Assembly (NCBI GenBank): GCA_009760885.1
Contig: CM019693.1
Span: 43,611,433 to 43,675,432 of the forward strand
DNA length: 64,000 bases
DNA from: Achatina immaculata
Taxonomy: Eukaryota; Mollusca; Gastropoda; Stylommatophora; Achatinidae
Direction: 5' to 3'
In this document: piece by piece, positions 1 to 11,979 of the stretch
How the letters are laid out: each line of letters starts with the position of its first letter
How positions within the stretch are numbered: position 1 is the first letter of the stretch
Made by a program: the position numbers and the translations under genes
The notes under the pieces: generated by a model
Told to the model about the DNA's origin: nothing
What the model saw: the letters and a program-made list of their open reading frames with translations, nothing else
Databases searched by the model: none

Positions 1-247
1 TATTGAGGAAAGACGCTGGCGATGGTTGGGACATGTGCTCCGAATGACTGACAACTCACTACCAAAAATAGCACTAGGATGGACACCACAGGGGAACAGA
101 AGTAAGGGTAGACCAAAAGAGACATGGAGAAGAACAACAGAAAGGATGTTGAGCAATAAAGGGCTCACCTGGGCAAGAGCAGAAAAAAAGGCAAAGGACA
201 GGCATTTGTGGAAAACCCTTGCGGAAGCCCCATGTGCCCTGGGCACT
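1..247 (+). mobile_element. LINE-A (RTE clade) 3' end, 5' part outside the window
   Basis: Encodes the C-terminal tail of an RTE-type polyprotein ([20 protein letters not shown], then [12 protein letters not shown]) and ends CCTGGGCACTTAAGGTTC followed by an AT microsatellite. It nearly matches the 3' end of the complete element at 15937-19131, whose own tail is (AG)n. Non-coding remnant. Confidence 0.85.
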
Positions 248-252
248 TAAGG

Positions 253-311
<59 letters not shown>

Positions 312-465
312 GCAAAGGACAGGCATTTGTGGAAAACCCTTGCGGAAGCCCCATGTGCCCTGGGCACTTAAGGTTCATATATATATATATATATATATAA
401 GAGGCAAAGGACAGGCATGTGTGGAAAACCCTTGCGGAAGCCCCATGTGCCCTGGGCACTTAAGG

Positions 466-529
<64 letters not shown>

Positions 530-530
530 A
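248..530 (+). repeat. Two extra tandem copies of the LINE-A tail separated by (AT)n tracts
   Basis: After a roughly 60-bp AT tract, the last 70 bp of LINE-A (GGCAAAGGACAGGCATTTGT to TTAAGGTTC) recurs at about 310-379 and 402-468, each followed by another AT tract (381-399; 469-529). The copies are almost identical. Confidence 0.9.
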
Positions 531-1559
531 TACATTTTTCGCAGCTTACCTCATAGAGGAGTTGGCACCTTCCAAAACGCACTCTAATGTCGACTTTGGT
601 CGTGAGAGACAGTTTTGAAGGAGATGGATAACACCTGTTTGTGAAATGTGCCGAGTTATTTTCCTGGGCAACATCTCTTGTGACTACTTTATATAGTTTT
701 AAAATAGTTTTGCTTGTCACGATCGACTACAGTAACACATCATGTATGAGCTGTACTATCCAGCCCCATTTACATTTGCACTTTCCGTCTTCAGTTTTAG
801 TCTTTGTTTCTCTTCTCAAAGATTCATTATTCCCAACATAAAGTCGCTCTTCATGTAATCACTAGTTCTTCCCAGTTCTTGTCTCTCACTGGCGCTTTAA
901 AAAAAATACTATGGTGTCTCAGTTTTAATCTGTCTTATGGAGCCTACCTTTCCAACGCCCGCTATAACTTCCTTTCTAGGGATGCAGTTCCTACCCATTG
1001 TTGTTTCAGGGCCCGGTAATCTTTCGCTGCTGAGAACTGCCATCATGGATAGAAGCTTACAAAGTCTCAAGGTTATTTAGTCAGTTAAAGGTCGCTGTAC
1101 AGCGAAGGCAGAAGCTGTTTTTCTCAACGCACGACGTAACATGATGCCACTATTCTCTCTGAAAACAAAGTCAACAGGTAGAAAGCACGGCAGGCATTGT
1201 CGTGAGGACTAGAGAAACATAACTGGTAGAAAACGTATAATATCTCCAAGCTGTGAAAACGTATATTTCCAAGCTGTGCTGCGTCCCGCCAAATGCGGGA
1301 TTCATGATCTGTTGTCTGACAGGCAGGAGCGAAAGCTGTTTACTCTTTATGTTGATTAAGCTGTGAAGAAGCCTGCATTTTAGGAATCAAAGCTCATTTC
1401 CTATCCGAGCGATACATAAAAATGTTAAAGCGTTATCATCGTTGCATTTTGAACAAGTTGGCAGGTGCTCGAATCACCTCTTTGGAAAGAAGATCACTCC
1501 GCTGCAGTGAACTGTGATCGAAATCGTAACATCATCTTCTTCAATCATTATAGTACCTC
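531..1559. other. No recognisable gene or repeat
   Basis: Both strands read as short frames without protein family character. A few direct near-repeats occur around 1225-1275 (TCCAAGCTGTG). Confidence 0.5.
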
Positions 1560-1990
1560 TCCACTAAATCCACCCCTTCTTACTTTTCAAACTTCCTCAC
1601 AGCATCACTCTGCAACCCCGCTATTTTCTCTGCAACCCCTCTTCTCTGCAACCCCTCTTCCCCAATCACCTGTTTCAATTTCTCCTAGCTAGGCCAGTAG
1701 TGCGTCACTCTCTCTCCCCTCCCCGGTTTCCCATCCACCACCCCCAGTTACAACCCACCGACCACATGTCACAGGTCTCTATTTAAACAATTTCCACGTC
1801 CTACCAGATCCATTCCTGACACACACCGCCGGAAAGCCACACCTTGCAATTTACAGCTCTATACTTTATCTCCTCTCTCTATTTCTTCGTCCTGTATGTT
1901 TTTGTATGATTAAGGCTCACGCCGAAACGTCACAACTTTGTAATCGTTAAGTAGTAAAGCTGCTCCTACTTTTTTCCGATTTTATACATT
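1560..1990 (+). repeat. Interspersed repeat F, possibly the 3' end of a Penelope-like element
   Basis: A C-rich stretch ending TGTATGATTAAGGCTCACG, CGAAACGTCACAACTTTG and TAAGTAGTAAAGCTGCTCC. The same end is found at 42860-43130 (- strand) and 49590-49755 (+ strand). The 49.6-kb copy lies downstream of a Penelope-like coding fragment on the same strand, which is the only basis for the family assignment. Confidence 0.55.
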
Positions 1991-2327
1991 GTGATCGAAA
2001 AGAAGCGGCAATGAGTGAAATCAGAATCCCCTATTTTTAGGAAGCTGTGAAGATGTTCATTTCGGCCATTTCTGAGCCCCATGTCTTCTGTATCTTAAAA
2101 CCTTAGGTTACAATGTTAGAAAGTTGGAAAAAACGAGGCTCGCAGACAACAAAGTATCAATATTGGGATATTTCGTAGCCGAGGTGATGGTGCATTATTG
2201 TTGCCTGGCTAGACGGTTGTGCGGCCTTCTGGTTTTTGATTCACTGACATTTAGCATGAACGACATGTAATAGTTGTTTTCTTCACAAGAATATATTTGA
2301 AATATATAATTTAACGTGCAGTCGTTC

Positions 2328-2662
2328 ATCATTCATTTGCATGTCCCTTGCGGAACTTTGCCTCCCAAACAGCACTCCTGTAGGCCTCTCGGTTGTGAGC
2401 AAGATGCCCTGCTGCTGCGTCCATTTGCAGATCGTCAACGATTTCCTGCAGCCATCTTCGTTTTGGTCTTTCTCTTTTTCTTTTTCCCATTATGTATCCT
2501 TCCAATATGGTCTTCTCTAAATTATCATGACGTTTAATGTGTCCAAAATATTTAAGTTCTCTCTTTAATCCTCTTTACTAGCCAGCCTTCTTCAATATTA
2601 AACTCTCGTAGTATAGATATATTTGTTCTTTTTTGTGTCCACGATATTTGGAATACTCTTCT
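2328..2662 (-). mobile_element. LINE-C 3' fragment
   Basis: Reverse complement encodes the C-terminal tail of a non-LTR retrotransposon protein ([10 protein letters not shown], then a [13 protein letters not shown] segment, then [11 protein letters not shown]) and ends GGGACATGCAAATGAATGA. The same family occurs at 8574, 33716, 36180, 42150, 44405, 45914 and 49795. Confidence 0.8.
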
Positions 2663-4066
2663 GTAGCATTTAAACGTGCAGTACGTTCCATATTATTTGG
2701 ACAAAGATTTATTTCTTTGTTCGAATAGATATCGATATAATTTCTATTTGCAGTGAAAAAAAAAACAACTATAGTAGTTGGTTTTTCTATCCCCTTAACT
2801 GTCTTCCTGACTGGTTTCGAATGCGTGCTAAATAAACGTTCAGTGCGTGTCCCAAGCCTGATATCAATGCGTCAAACATGATAGCGTCTACATGAACGTT
2901 TTAAATCTCATATTTCTAAACTAGTGACATTTGCTATCAATGCATCACGTTCTTTGTTTCTTTTTCTCTGTAATTCAAATTATATAGAGCGCTCCATGAT
3001 TACGGTACCTTTATTCGAAGCGCTGTACACGATACAAGTCCTGACATACAAAAATAACTGCCTATGGTTTGGAGACTGACAGGAACAATGCCAGATGTTT
3101 ATAATACCAGACTTAAATTCAGCAAACCACTGGTAGAGGAAATACCAGAATAAACTGAAAGACATGAGAAAAAATCCAAAGAGATGTCAAGTATAGCGGA
3201 GAACATATTCTGCAAAGCGCCCACATACGAGGTGCAGAGAAAACAGGTGTGCAAACACCTATGTCAGTTCAATAGAAGCTTGTGGAGATCTATGCCAACT
3301 CCAACTGACCACCGATTACTTCAAAAATATGCAAGTCGATGTCTAAGAAGAAGAAGAAGTGTTCTACATAACACATCATGCTTTAGGCTAAAGACAAATC
3401 TTAACTGTAACTCTTCACGGTAGCAACAGTAACAAGAAAGAAAGCAAGAAAGAAAGAAAGAAAGAAATGTCCTTCTCCACAACTGTTACCTTACCACTGA
3501 GAAAATCGATCCGTCCCTCCTGTGTTGATAGCTAAATTTCTGAAGTCACAGATTTCTGTCATTTTTCTGGTCGTTAATCTCAGCTTGAGAGAGCTAATAG
3601 ACAGACCACAAGAAGAAGAGTTAAAATGCGATAAATTAATCCAGAGTTTAACATGGCCAGAACCTACGAGTCTAGATCTACTTTCACAAAATGGCAATGC
3701 TCATAAACGAAAAGCAACCAATGATGTAAAAACGGGGTAGGTGGGTAGAGACGTTAGGGGGAGCCTATAACGAAACGCAGTATAAACCAGATTTGAGCAC
3801 TAAGTTTACATTAATGATTTTTTTCCCATCGCTTCTTCTTCTTCTTCTGATAGCTGGTTTCAAGAAGGAAATTATGAAAAACTCGTAGTTTCAAGAAGAA
3901 TAAAAAATTCGCCCGTTTTCTCTGTTTGTCTCCCAGTTTTCCTTATTAAGTTTTATAACTGACTGTCATGAGTTTGCTGACTCGGAAGAAAGGAAGAGCA
4001 ACGCCTTGTTCGCCAAACCGTATCGGCACAGCGTCTCAAGCACTTACTGAGTTTTCTTCTCAGTAC
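2663..4066. other. Mostly unrecognised intergenic DNA
   Basis: At 3186-3355 a + frame reads like a retroelement tail (LCQFNRSLW, then LQKYASRCLRRRR) and ends in an AAG microsatellite, but the family is not certain. A (GAAA)n tract lies at 3436-3467. Nothing else stands out. Confidence 0.4.
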
Positions 4067-4900
4067 TATGGCCATCTAAAATTGTCAACATCATTAAGGA
4101 CTTATACAATGGATATGTTTGTGCAGTCAAAACAGAAGAAGGGATGAGCGAATGGTTCCAGATTGAAACATGCATGAAACAAGGATGTATACTGTCTCCT
4201 TTGCTTTTTGGAATTACAATAGACTTCATAATGAAAAAATGCTGCACAGGTAACACAGGTATTGACTGGGTACATGGGACCCAACTAGAAGATCTTGACT
4301 TTGCTGATGAAATAACTCTTATTAGTAACAATGTGAATTCCATGCAAGAAAAAACAGATATCCTGTTTTTCACTGGCTAGCAAAATAGGACTTAAAATTA
4401 ACAAGGACAAAACAAAAATAATGAAACAATTTAATCATTAATCAAAATGGAAAAATTCACATAGAAGGGATAGATATCGAAGAGTTCAATCAATTTGCTT
4501 ACCTTGGCAGCTACATAGACCAGGATGGTGACACCATAAAGGAAGTTAGAATTGCAAAAGCAGCATCGATCTTCAAGAATACTGAGAACATATGGCATTC
4601 AAAAGTTATAAGAACAAAAACCAAATTCAATTCAAATGTAATATCCACCCTCATTTATGCATGCGAAAGCTGGAAAACAACTAAAGAAATAGAAAAGAAA
4701 TTAGATTCTTTTGAAAACAAATGCCTAAGGAAAATACTCGGCATCAAGTGGAACGAATTCAAGAACAATGCAGAGATAAGACAGATGGCTGAACAACAAC
4801 CAGTCTCATGGGTGATCAGGAAAAGACAGGAAAAATTGGCGAACTACATTGCGAGCCCTATGTGACGTTTAACGGCACGGGAAGGATATAAGATAAGACT
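4067..4900 (+). mobile_element. LINE-B (RTE-like) 5'-truncated, mutated copy
   Basis: Begins at the codons for SKIVNIIKDLYNG and continues through KQGCILSPLLFGITIDF and DLDFADEITLISNN to the family 3' end TTTAACGGCACGGGAAGGAT. The active-site FADD of the copy at 61.7-64 kb is FADE here. Frames shift after about 4375 and part of the C-terminal region is deleted near 4830. Dead copy. Confidence 0.88.
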
Positions 4901-4909
4901 ATGGCCTCA

Positions 4910-5261
4910 AAGCTTGTGGAGCTTTTTACCACTACACAAACTAAAATAGTCTGACCTGCTGTTCTTAAAACTGGCTATGAAAAATGAAACGCTGCTAATC
5001 TGGGCGTTCCTCGCATTTCAAAGTTTATTATTTTGTATTGTTTGATTGGTTAGAATCTGACCTACCCAAGGTCGTCGCACTTTGACCCCCGACCTCCACA
5101 CGTGGATAGGGGGCGCTGCTCGGTGAGGCGGTTGACATGATAATCGGAAGACTGGTCGTACGACAGGCAGGGTCCCAGACATGAGATGAACTTAAGAGAA
5201 ACATCCGGCAGCAGCGTGTTGTGAGGTTAAAACAATAATAACAAACAAGAAGGAAGAAAAA
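4910..5261 (+). promoter_or_regulatory. Putative SLC25A1 promoter and 5'UTR
   Basis: The stretch just before the first ATG is less AT-rich than its surroundings and holds an inverted CCAAT box (ATTGG, 5045-5049) and a palindromic CACGTG E-box (5099-5104). No TATA box is obvious. An upstream non-coding exon cannot be excluded, so this is inference from position and two short motifs. Confidence 0.3.
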
Positions 5262-5391
5262 ATGGATCGTAATTCAGATAAGTTTCGCAGCCCTTTTCTT
5301 CGACCAAATGCTCAAGTGATGGCGGCGGCATCAGTCCAACAGCAGCAGACGCAATTGTCGTCTTCCAAAACTTTGAAAGGAATTATTGCCG
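5262..5391 (+). CDS. SLC25A1: SLC25A1 coding exon 1
   Basis: Begins at ATG in a purine-rich context (aagaaaaaATGG) and ends at a strong donor GGTAAGT. It encodes 43 residues: a polar, Gln-rich N-terminus ([10 protein letters not shown]) and then KTLKGIIAG, the beginning of the first transmembrane helix, as in other citrate carriers. Ends in phase 1. Confidence 0.9.
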
Positions 5392-8300
5392 GTAAGTGGT
5401 GTTTATGTTTTACGTTCACAGTATATTAGCTTGTGCACTGATTGTATACCATTCTGTAAATGATACTTTGAAGATACTTGTGTGTTAAATGTGATAGCGC
5501 GAGGCATTTTTAAGCAGAGAAATTAGAACGGAGAGCTGGACTTTGTACAGTAATGTGCAAGTGTTGCATGGCTAATTAAGGTTTCGTGTTATTGTCGTGT
5601 CCTGCAGCAGTCACTGACGCTGCTGTGGTACACAGCACTGGTTTCCAACATTAAAAAAAACAACTTTCAAGGGCCATATTTCTAACATGTAAGCTGCGGA
5701 TCTCTATCGTGTATGTAATATCGGCATGTCATAAACCTTTTTATTGTTTTTATACACTTGGCCCTTGATACCAAGTCGAAGATAACAGCCTTGGACCACC
5801 TGATAGTGTACCGTGGACCACCGATAATGCGCGTGGACCACATGCGTTTGGGAACCACACATATAGGTCACAGACATGTGAAAAAGAGAATTGGTCGCGG
5901 CAGTTTTGATTGAAGAATGGACCCAAGGAAACCCAGAGGAGGGCGGTGGTCTACTGGGGTATTGCTCTGGAGTCAGGAGGATTTCACTAGTTTTAAGGTG
6001 TGGGGTGGGGGTGTGAGTGTGAGGGCATCATAATGGATGAAAACAAAATGACCTGCTTCCAAAATTCCTCTTATGTTCCTTGGCATGTTCAGAAATATTT
6101 TTGCTTGAGTGAAACTTCTGGAAGTTATGAGATATCAGAAAGAAATGGTGCTTGGTTCATGACACAGGTTAAGATCTACAGACTTAGAAGGTACATTGGC
6201 TGTGAGGGTAGTCGATGTATTAACTGGGCATATAATCTTTATCTGATAATTTGAAGGTAAAAGATTATACGATTCTGAGTCTGGTCTGCGTTCTGTAAGA
6301 TGAACATCCCCAAACTTTCTTAAATGATTTAAATCAGTAGTTCTCAGACTAGTGCAGACTGTCTCCCCATTGTCTCAGAGAGCCTACACACATACTTACA
6401 CACAGTTTAGTTGGTTCTGATGTGGCTTCTTCTTCCCACACTGCCCCTCTATGATCTTCCCACTGCCATCAGTAGGGGTGGTACTGCCCAGGTGAGGAAC
6501 CACTGCACTGTGTCAACCTGCATGTTGGGGACAAGTACAGGTTTACTAGAGAGCCTGTTCTTGCTCTTGGTGATGCACCTAGTGACAGGCTGATGTGCTG
6601 CTTGATCCAGGCTAATATCATGGGGCTCACCATAGTCCTTGTGCTGGTGTTTGTGAGAAGCTTATTTCTTAGATCCATCCCAGATCCTAAAACAAGCCAG
6701 CATAATGGACTTACCTCATACAACCTTTCATCATTGTGATGTTTGTAAACACCTTATGGGCTGATGAAAAAAAACCCTTGTCATATCCTTTGGAGGATAT
6801 GATCTCTGAACATTTGATTCAGTAGGTTTATATTCTAACCAAAGAGTTATTCATACTGGTGGATGCTTATTCATACTAATGGATGCTTTTAGTTTAAAAT
6901 ATATAAGAAGTTATGAAAATGTTATGTAATCTATCTCTGTCACCAAGTATCAGAAAAGAGTTAAAAAAATCCTTCATTTGAATTTGTCTTTCTGTAAGAA
7001 AGGGGATTGTGGATACAAAATAGACCTATACAAAGATCACTGGAAACTACAGAGATGTGGTTTCTTAGATTGCCTACAGTACCCTAGTAGATAAGCTGAG
7101 ATTGTCTACAGCACACTGGAAAGATAAGATGAGATAGTCTACAGCGCTCTGGGTAGATAAGATGAGATTGTCTACAGCACCCTGGGTAGATAAGATGAGA
7201 TTGTCTATCTTATCCTGAGTAGATAAGATGAGATTGTCTACTGCACCCTGGTAGATAAGATGAGATTGTCTACAGCACCCTGGTAGATAAGATGAGATTG
7301 TCTACAGCACCGTGGGTAAATAAGATGAGATTGTCTATCTTATCCTGAGTAGATAAGATGAGATTGTCTACTGCACCCTGGATAGATAAGATGAGATTGT
7401 CTATAGCACCCTGGGTGGATAAGATGAGATTGTCTACAGTGCCCTGGGTAGATAAGATGAGATTGTCTACATCACCCTGGGTGGATAAGATGAGATTGTC
7501 TAAATCACCCTGGGTGGATAAGATGAGATTGTCTACAGTACCCTGGTAGATAAGATGATAAATAAGGAGTGTCTAACAAAATCCAAAGGAAAAAAGATTT
7601 TAATTAAAATTTTAAAAAAGACAGCATTGTTTGGGCTTATAATGAAAAGGACTTCAAAACTTCATAACAACAGGAAAGATAATTGTGAAGAGAGGTGGAA
7701 GAAGGTAAAAAGAGAATTCATAGATATTCTAACCCTGCGACATGATAGAAAATCACACCAACCAAACTGACGGAAAATAATCATGGATTAATATCTTTGG
7801 TAATCACCGAAAAGCCTGTCATTGTGGCACTTTATAATAATGATGAATGTAGGGCAGACCAGTCTCTCAAGGTGAGCTCCATGTATCCAGTCTGGCCAAA
7901 AATACCCCAGTCACCCAGACTTAGAAATGATTACCTGGTTGCTCTTGGAGCTAGGGAAGATGTTCATCACACTTTCTTATGTGCCAAATTGTCAAGGAAA
8001 ATATAGGCACTGACAGCACATCCCCTGAGTGTCTTTATGATACATTAGAGCAGCCTTTATCCAACATGACAAAACTTGCAAAACCCATATAGAAAGGGAA
8101 TCTGAGGGGAAGGTCTTGGCCTCAAAATAAAGAAGCTTTATGGCTGTTTTAAAAACTTGGATAGACAAATCTATGACTCTTGATAGCTTCTTATATAAAG
8201 ATATCAGAGATAACAGCTGTCAGTAATCTCCTGTATGTTTGATATGCTAGCTAGCTTTGACCTTCCTGATTGCGTTTAAGTGTGTGACATGTAAGTTGAA

Positions 8301-11300
8301 GCATAGATTTAAGGTCAGCTATAGAAGAGCATGAGATTATGCCAGGGAATACGTGGGAACTACCCTAAAATCATGAATCAGAAAGCTGTTTTTTTGCGTG
8401 CGTGTTTTTGTACTTTTACAATGTGGCATAGAGAAAAAGACCACTCAGTAACTACACATTGAAAAAAAAAAATCAATGTACCAATAAAAGTTACTATTTA
8501 TACAGCTGAGGCTTTAAAGTAGGTTTTACTGTGTTTAAAGTCGGGTTTATGTTATTTCGTAAGTGTGCATATCAGTCAGTCATTTGCATGTCCCCTGCGG
8601 AACTTTGCCTCCCTAATAGCTCTCCTGTAGGCCTCTCGGTTGTAAACAAGATGCCCTGCTACTGATGCATCCATCAACGATGTACATGTCACAATGTGTA
8701 ATTATTCCATGACCTGTTACGTTCAGTACAAAGCCCTTCTGAATCCTGTAGTGAATGTGTACGAATAAGAAAGTGGTTCTAATTTTGTACGGGGGCAGGG
8801 GGCCGCCATCAGAGACACAGAAATCAGTCTGTATAAAGACAGTGGACAGCATTAACTTACTGCGAGAGCCATTGTTGGTGAACCATAGTTGTTGTGATGA
8901 TCGTGTTCTGTCTACCCCCCCCCCCCCCCCCCACACACACACAGACTGTAGTCTACCTCAATGAACATGGATTGAATGAAAATGCAAACCAGGTCTCTCT
9001 CTCCTCTCCTCTCTCTCTCTTCTCTCTCTCCTCTCTCTTCTCTCTCTCCTCTCTCTCTCTCCTTCTTCTCTCTCTCTCTCTCCTCTCTTCTCTCTTCTCT
9101 CTCTCCTCTCTTCTCTCTCTCCTTCTTCTCTCTCCTCTCTCTCCTCCTCTCTCTTCTTCTCTCTCTCTCCTCCTCTCTCTCTTCTCTCCTCCTCTCTCTT
9201 CTCTCTCTCCTCTCTTCTCTCTCTCCTCTCTTCTCTCTCTCCTCTTCTCTCTCTCTCTCTCTTCTCTCTCTCCTCTCTCTCTTCTCTCTCTCCTCTCTTC
9301 TCTCTCTCTCTCTCCTCTCCTCTTCCCCGAAAAAATCCACACGGAAGATTACTTTGCTAACGTTGTGTGGCTGCGATTTGCATTGACAGGGGTGAAACCG
9401 CTGTCCGGTTTGGCAGTTAGCGACCTCTGCTATTATGCCATCAGGTTGGCAGACCATAGCTGACCAAGACCCTGTTCCACCTATCTCTAGGTCCCCCCCC
9501 CCCCAAGTAACAGGCTTAGCTTAGCTAAAGTGAGCAGGGATCACTATAGTCCCTGTAGTGTTGAAGTCTGCTAAGAGAGTAATGCACACCCCCAGCGGAG
9601 CTGAAGTAACAGCTGTCGTTAACGTAGTCCTTATCCAATGCGATGCTGTGCTTCAACGCCTTCACCGTATCGGCAGCAAAGAACATCATGCTTGTAGTTC
9701 CAGGAGGAAGAAGGTTACTGCGTACATCCTTCTATCTATATACTTCTTCTGTCTTCCTGTATTCACCTTGAAGGGGTGGTGCTGTGACATGGTTTACACC
9801 TGTATCTGAATATTTCGGCTCAAAATCTTCTTCCAACTTCTTCATCTTCTTCCAACAACTTCTTTCTTTCTTCTTTCTTTCCTTCTTTCTTTCTTCTTCC
9901 TCTTGGGGGTGAAGACGCTTGTCCGATGAGGCAATCAACGACCCATAGCTGATATGCCAGCGTCAAGGTTAGCGAACCATAGCTGACCAGGACCCTGGTA
10001 CTCCCGGTAACAGGTTTAGCCTGACTAACAAGACAGAGATCGTCCCCATGGTGGTGGAGTCTGCTAAAGAAGCATTGCACACCCCCTTGCTTTTTGGCTG
10101 TACTCCTGCATGAAACAGTAGCTGCCATAACCCGCTCCCACGCCGATACTTTGCTGTGCCTCAATACCCTACAGCATCGTCTGCAAAGAACAACAGCTCG
10201 CAGTTACAGAGAGTTCGTACAAGTACAAGTCTTCTCCCTTCCCCCCTCTTCTCCTTTCTTTCTTTTTCTTTCTTTCTTTCTTTAATCTAGAATCCAGTAA
10301 TCAAGGTTAAGTCTGCTGTTTTATTCAACGTTTAGCAAGTACAAGAGCGTCTGTCTCAGGTCCACGCCCCCAAACCAGGTCTGACGTTATAGGTCAGCTC
10401 GTATCCTGCAGTATATGTCCCGAAGTTTGAATTTTACACTCTTGTGGACTTTCATTTGTGTAGGGTACTTTGGATCTGTATAGATAACCCAGATGTCTGT
10501 AGTAGCCAGTTCTTGAACAAAACAAGATGACCTGGTGGTAGGTTAGGCCAGAGTTCACTGTTTCTGCCCTATTTTACCTTTTACTGATTTCTTTACTGAC
10601 TGAATTACTGATAATTTTATCACATATGCTGTGGGTGCTATCTTTACACACAGATTGGTGTGTTGAAGTAGGGGCCGCTGTGGGGAGAAAAGAGAGAAAG
10701 ATCAATGTGTCTAAAGAGAACATAGACATTGATTTTGCTGCTCTGTGGGCCCGACTTATGACCGAGGGGAGGCAGGGAAGATAGGGATAATTTTCTCGGA
10801 GAAAATGATAGGAAGGGCAATTATTGGGCGATGTTTATGATGTTTTGATTTATTTTTGTCCCATCAGGGCTGTGCTTGAATGAGTTAGAATGGGGTCATA
10901 GTCAGTAGGTGGGTGATGTCTTACTGGATCCGTTATTCAAGGGATGGGCTTGTCATGGCGGTCAAAGATTTTTGCTTGTATATCCATTTGATGCCTCTCC
11001 TTTTTTTGGAACGGCTGTTGACGTCTGTGATCAGATGTTTCCTGTAACGTCCTGTACCAGCCGGTCAGCTCGTCTAGTCATTTTTCTCTGGATGTAGAGA
11101 GATGTGCTGTTAGTAGGGGTTGATAGTGAGGCGGTGGTTCGTCAGTTTGTGGACGGTTTTCTGTCTACATAGACCAACCCGCAGGGCATGGAATCATCAC
11201 TGTCATGTTATTTGGATATTTACAGGTAACCTATATGTATATTGAGAGATTATTTCATCAGCAGCCATCCCATGTACTCATCTGGAAAGACAAGCGCGTC

Positions 11301-11551
11301 CAAACTCAGGTGATTTACCCCCCCCCCCCCCAACATAAAAAAAACTGATTGGACACCCCCTTGCTTTTTGGCTGTACTCCTGCATGAAACAGTAGCTGCC
11401 ATAACCCGCTCCCACGCCGATACTTTGCTGTGCCTCAATACCCTACAGCATCGTCTGCAAAGAACAACAGCTCGCAGTTACAGAGAGTTCGTACAAGTAC
11501 AAGTCTTCTCCCTTCCCCCCTCTTCTCCTTTCTTTCTTTTTCTTTCTTTCT

Positions 11552-11584
<33 letters not shown>

Positions 11585-11947
11585 TTCCTCTTGGGGGTGA
11601 AGACGCTTGTCCGATGAGGCAATCAGCGACCCATAGCTGATATGCCAGCGTCAAGGTTAGCGAACCATAGCTGACCAGGACCCTGGTACTCCCGGTAACA
11701 GGTTTAGCCTGACTAACAAGACAGAGATCGTCCCCATGGTGGTGGAGTCTGCTAAAGAAGCATTGCACACCCCCTTGCTTTTTGGCTGTACTCCTGCATG
11801 AAACAGTAGCTGCCATAACCCGCTCCCACGCCGATACTTTGCTGTGCCTCAATACCCTACAGCATCGTCTGCAAAGAACAACAGCTCGCAGTTACAGAGA
11901 GTTCGTACAAGTACAAGTCTTCTCCCTCTTCCCCCCTCTTCTCCTTT

Positions 11948-11979
<32 letters not shown>

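Noticed and set aside
3184..3423. 79-codon + strand frame ending in an Arg-rich run
   Set aside because: Ends in an AAG microsatellite and looks like a retroelement tail at best; not supportable as a gene.
7071..7560. Possible CRISPR-like array, also 24905-25720 and 13230-14640
   Set aside because: Units are contiguous with no unique spacers and lie in introns of a eukaryotic gene.
8894..9463. Frames of 130-190 codons on both strands
   Set aside because: Pure Ser/Leu or Arg/Glu composition from a CT microsatellite.
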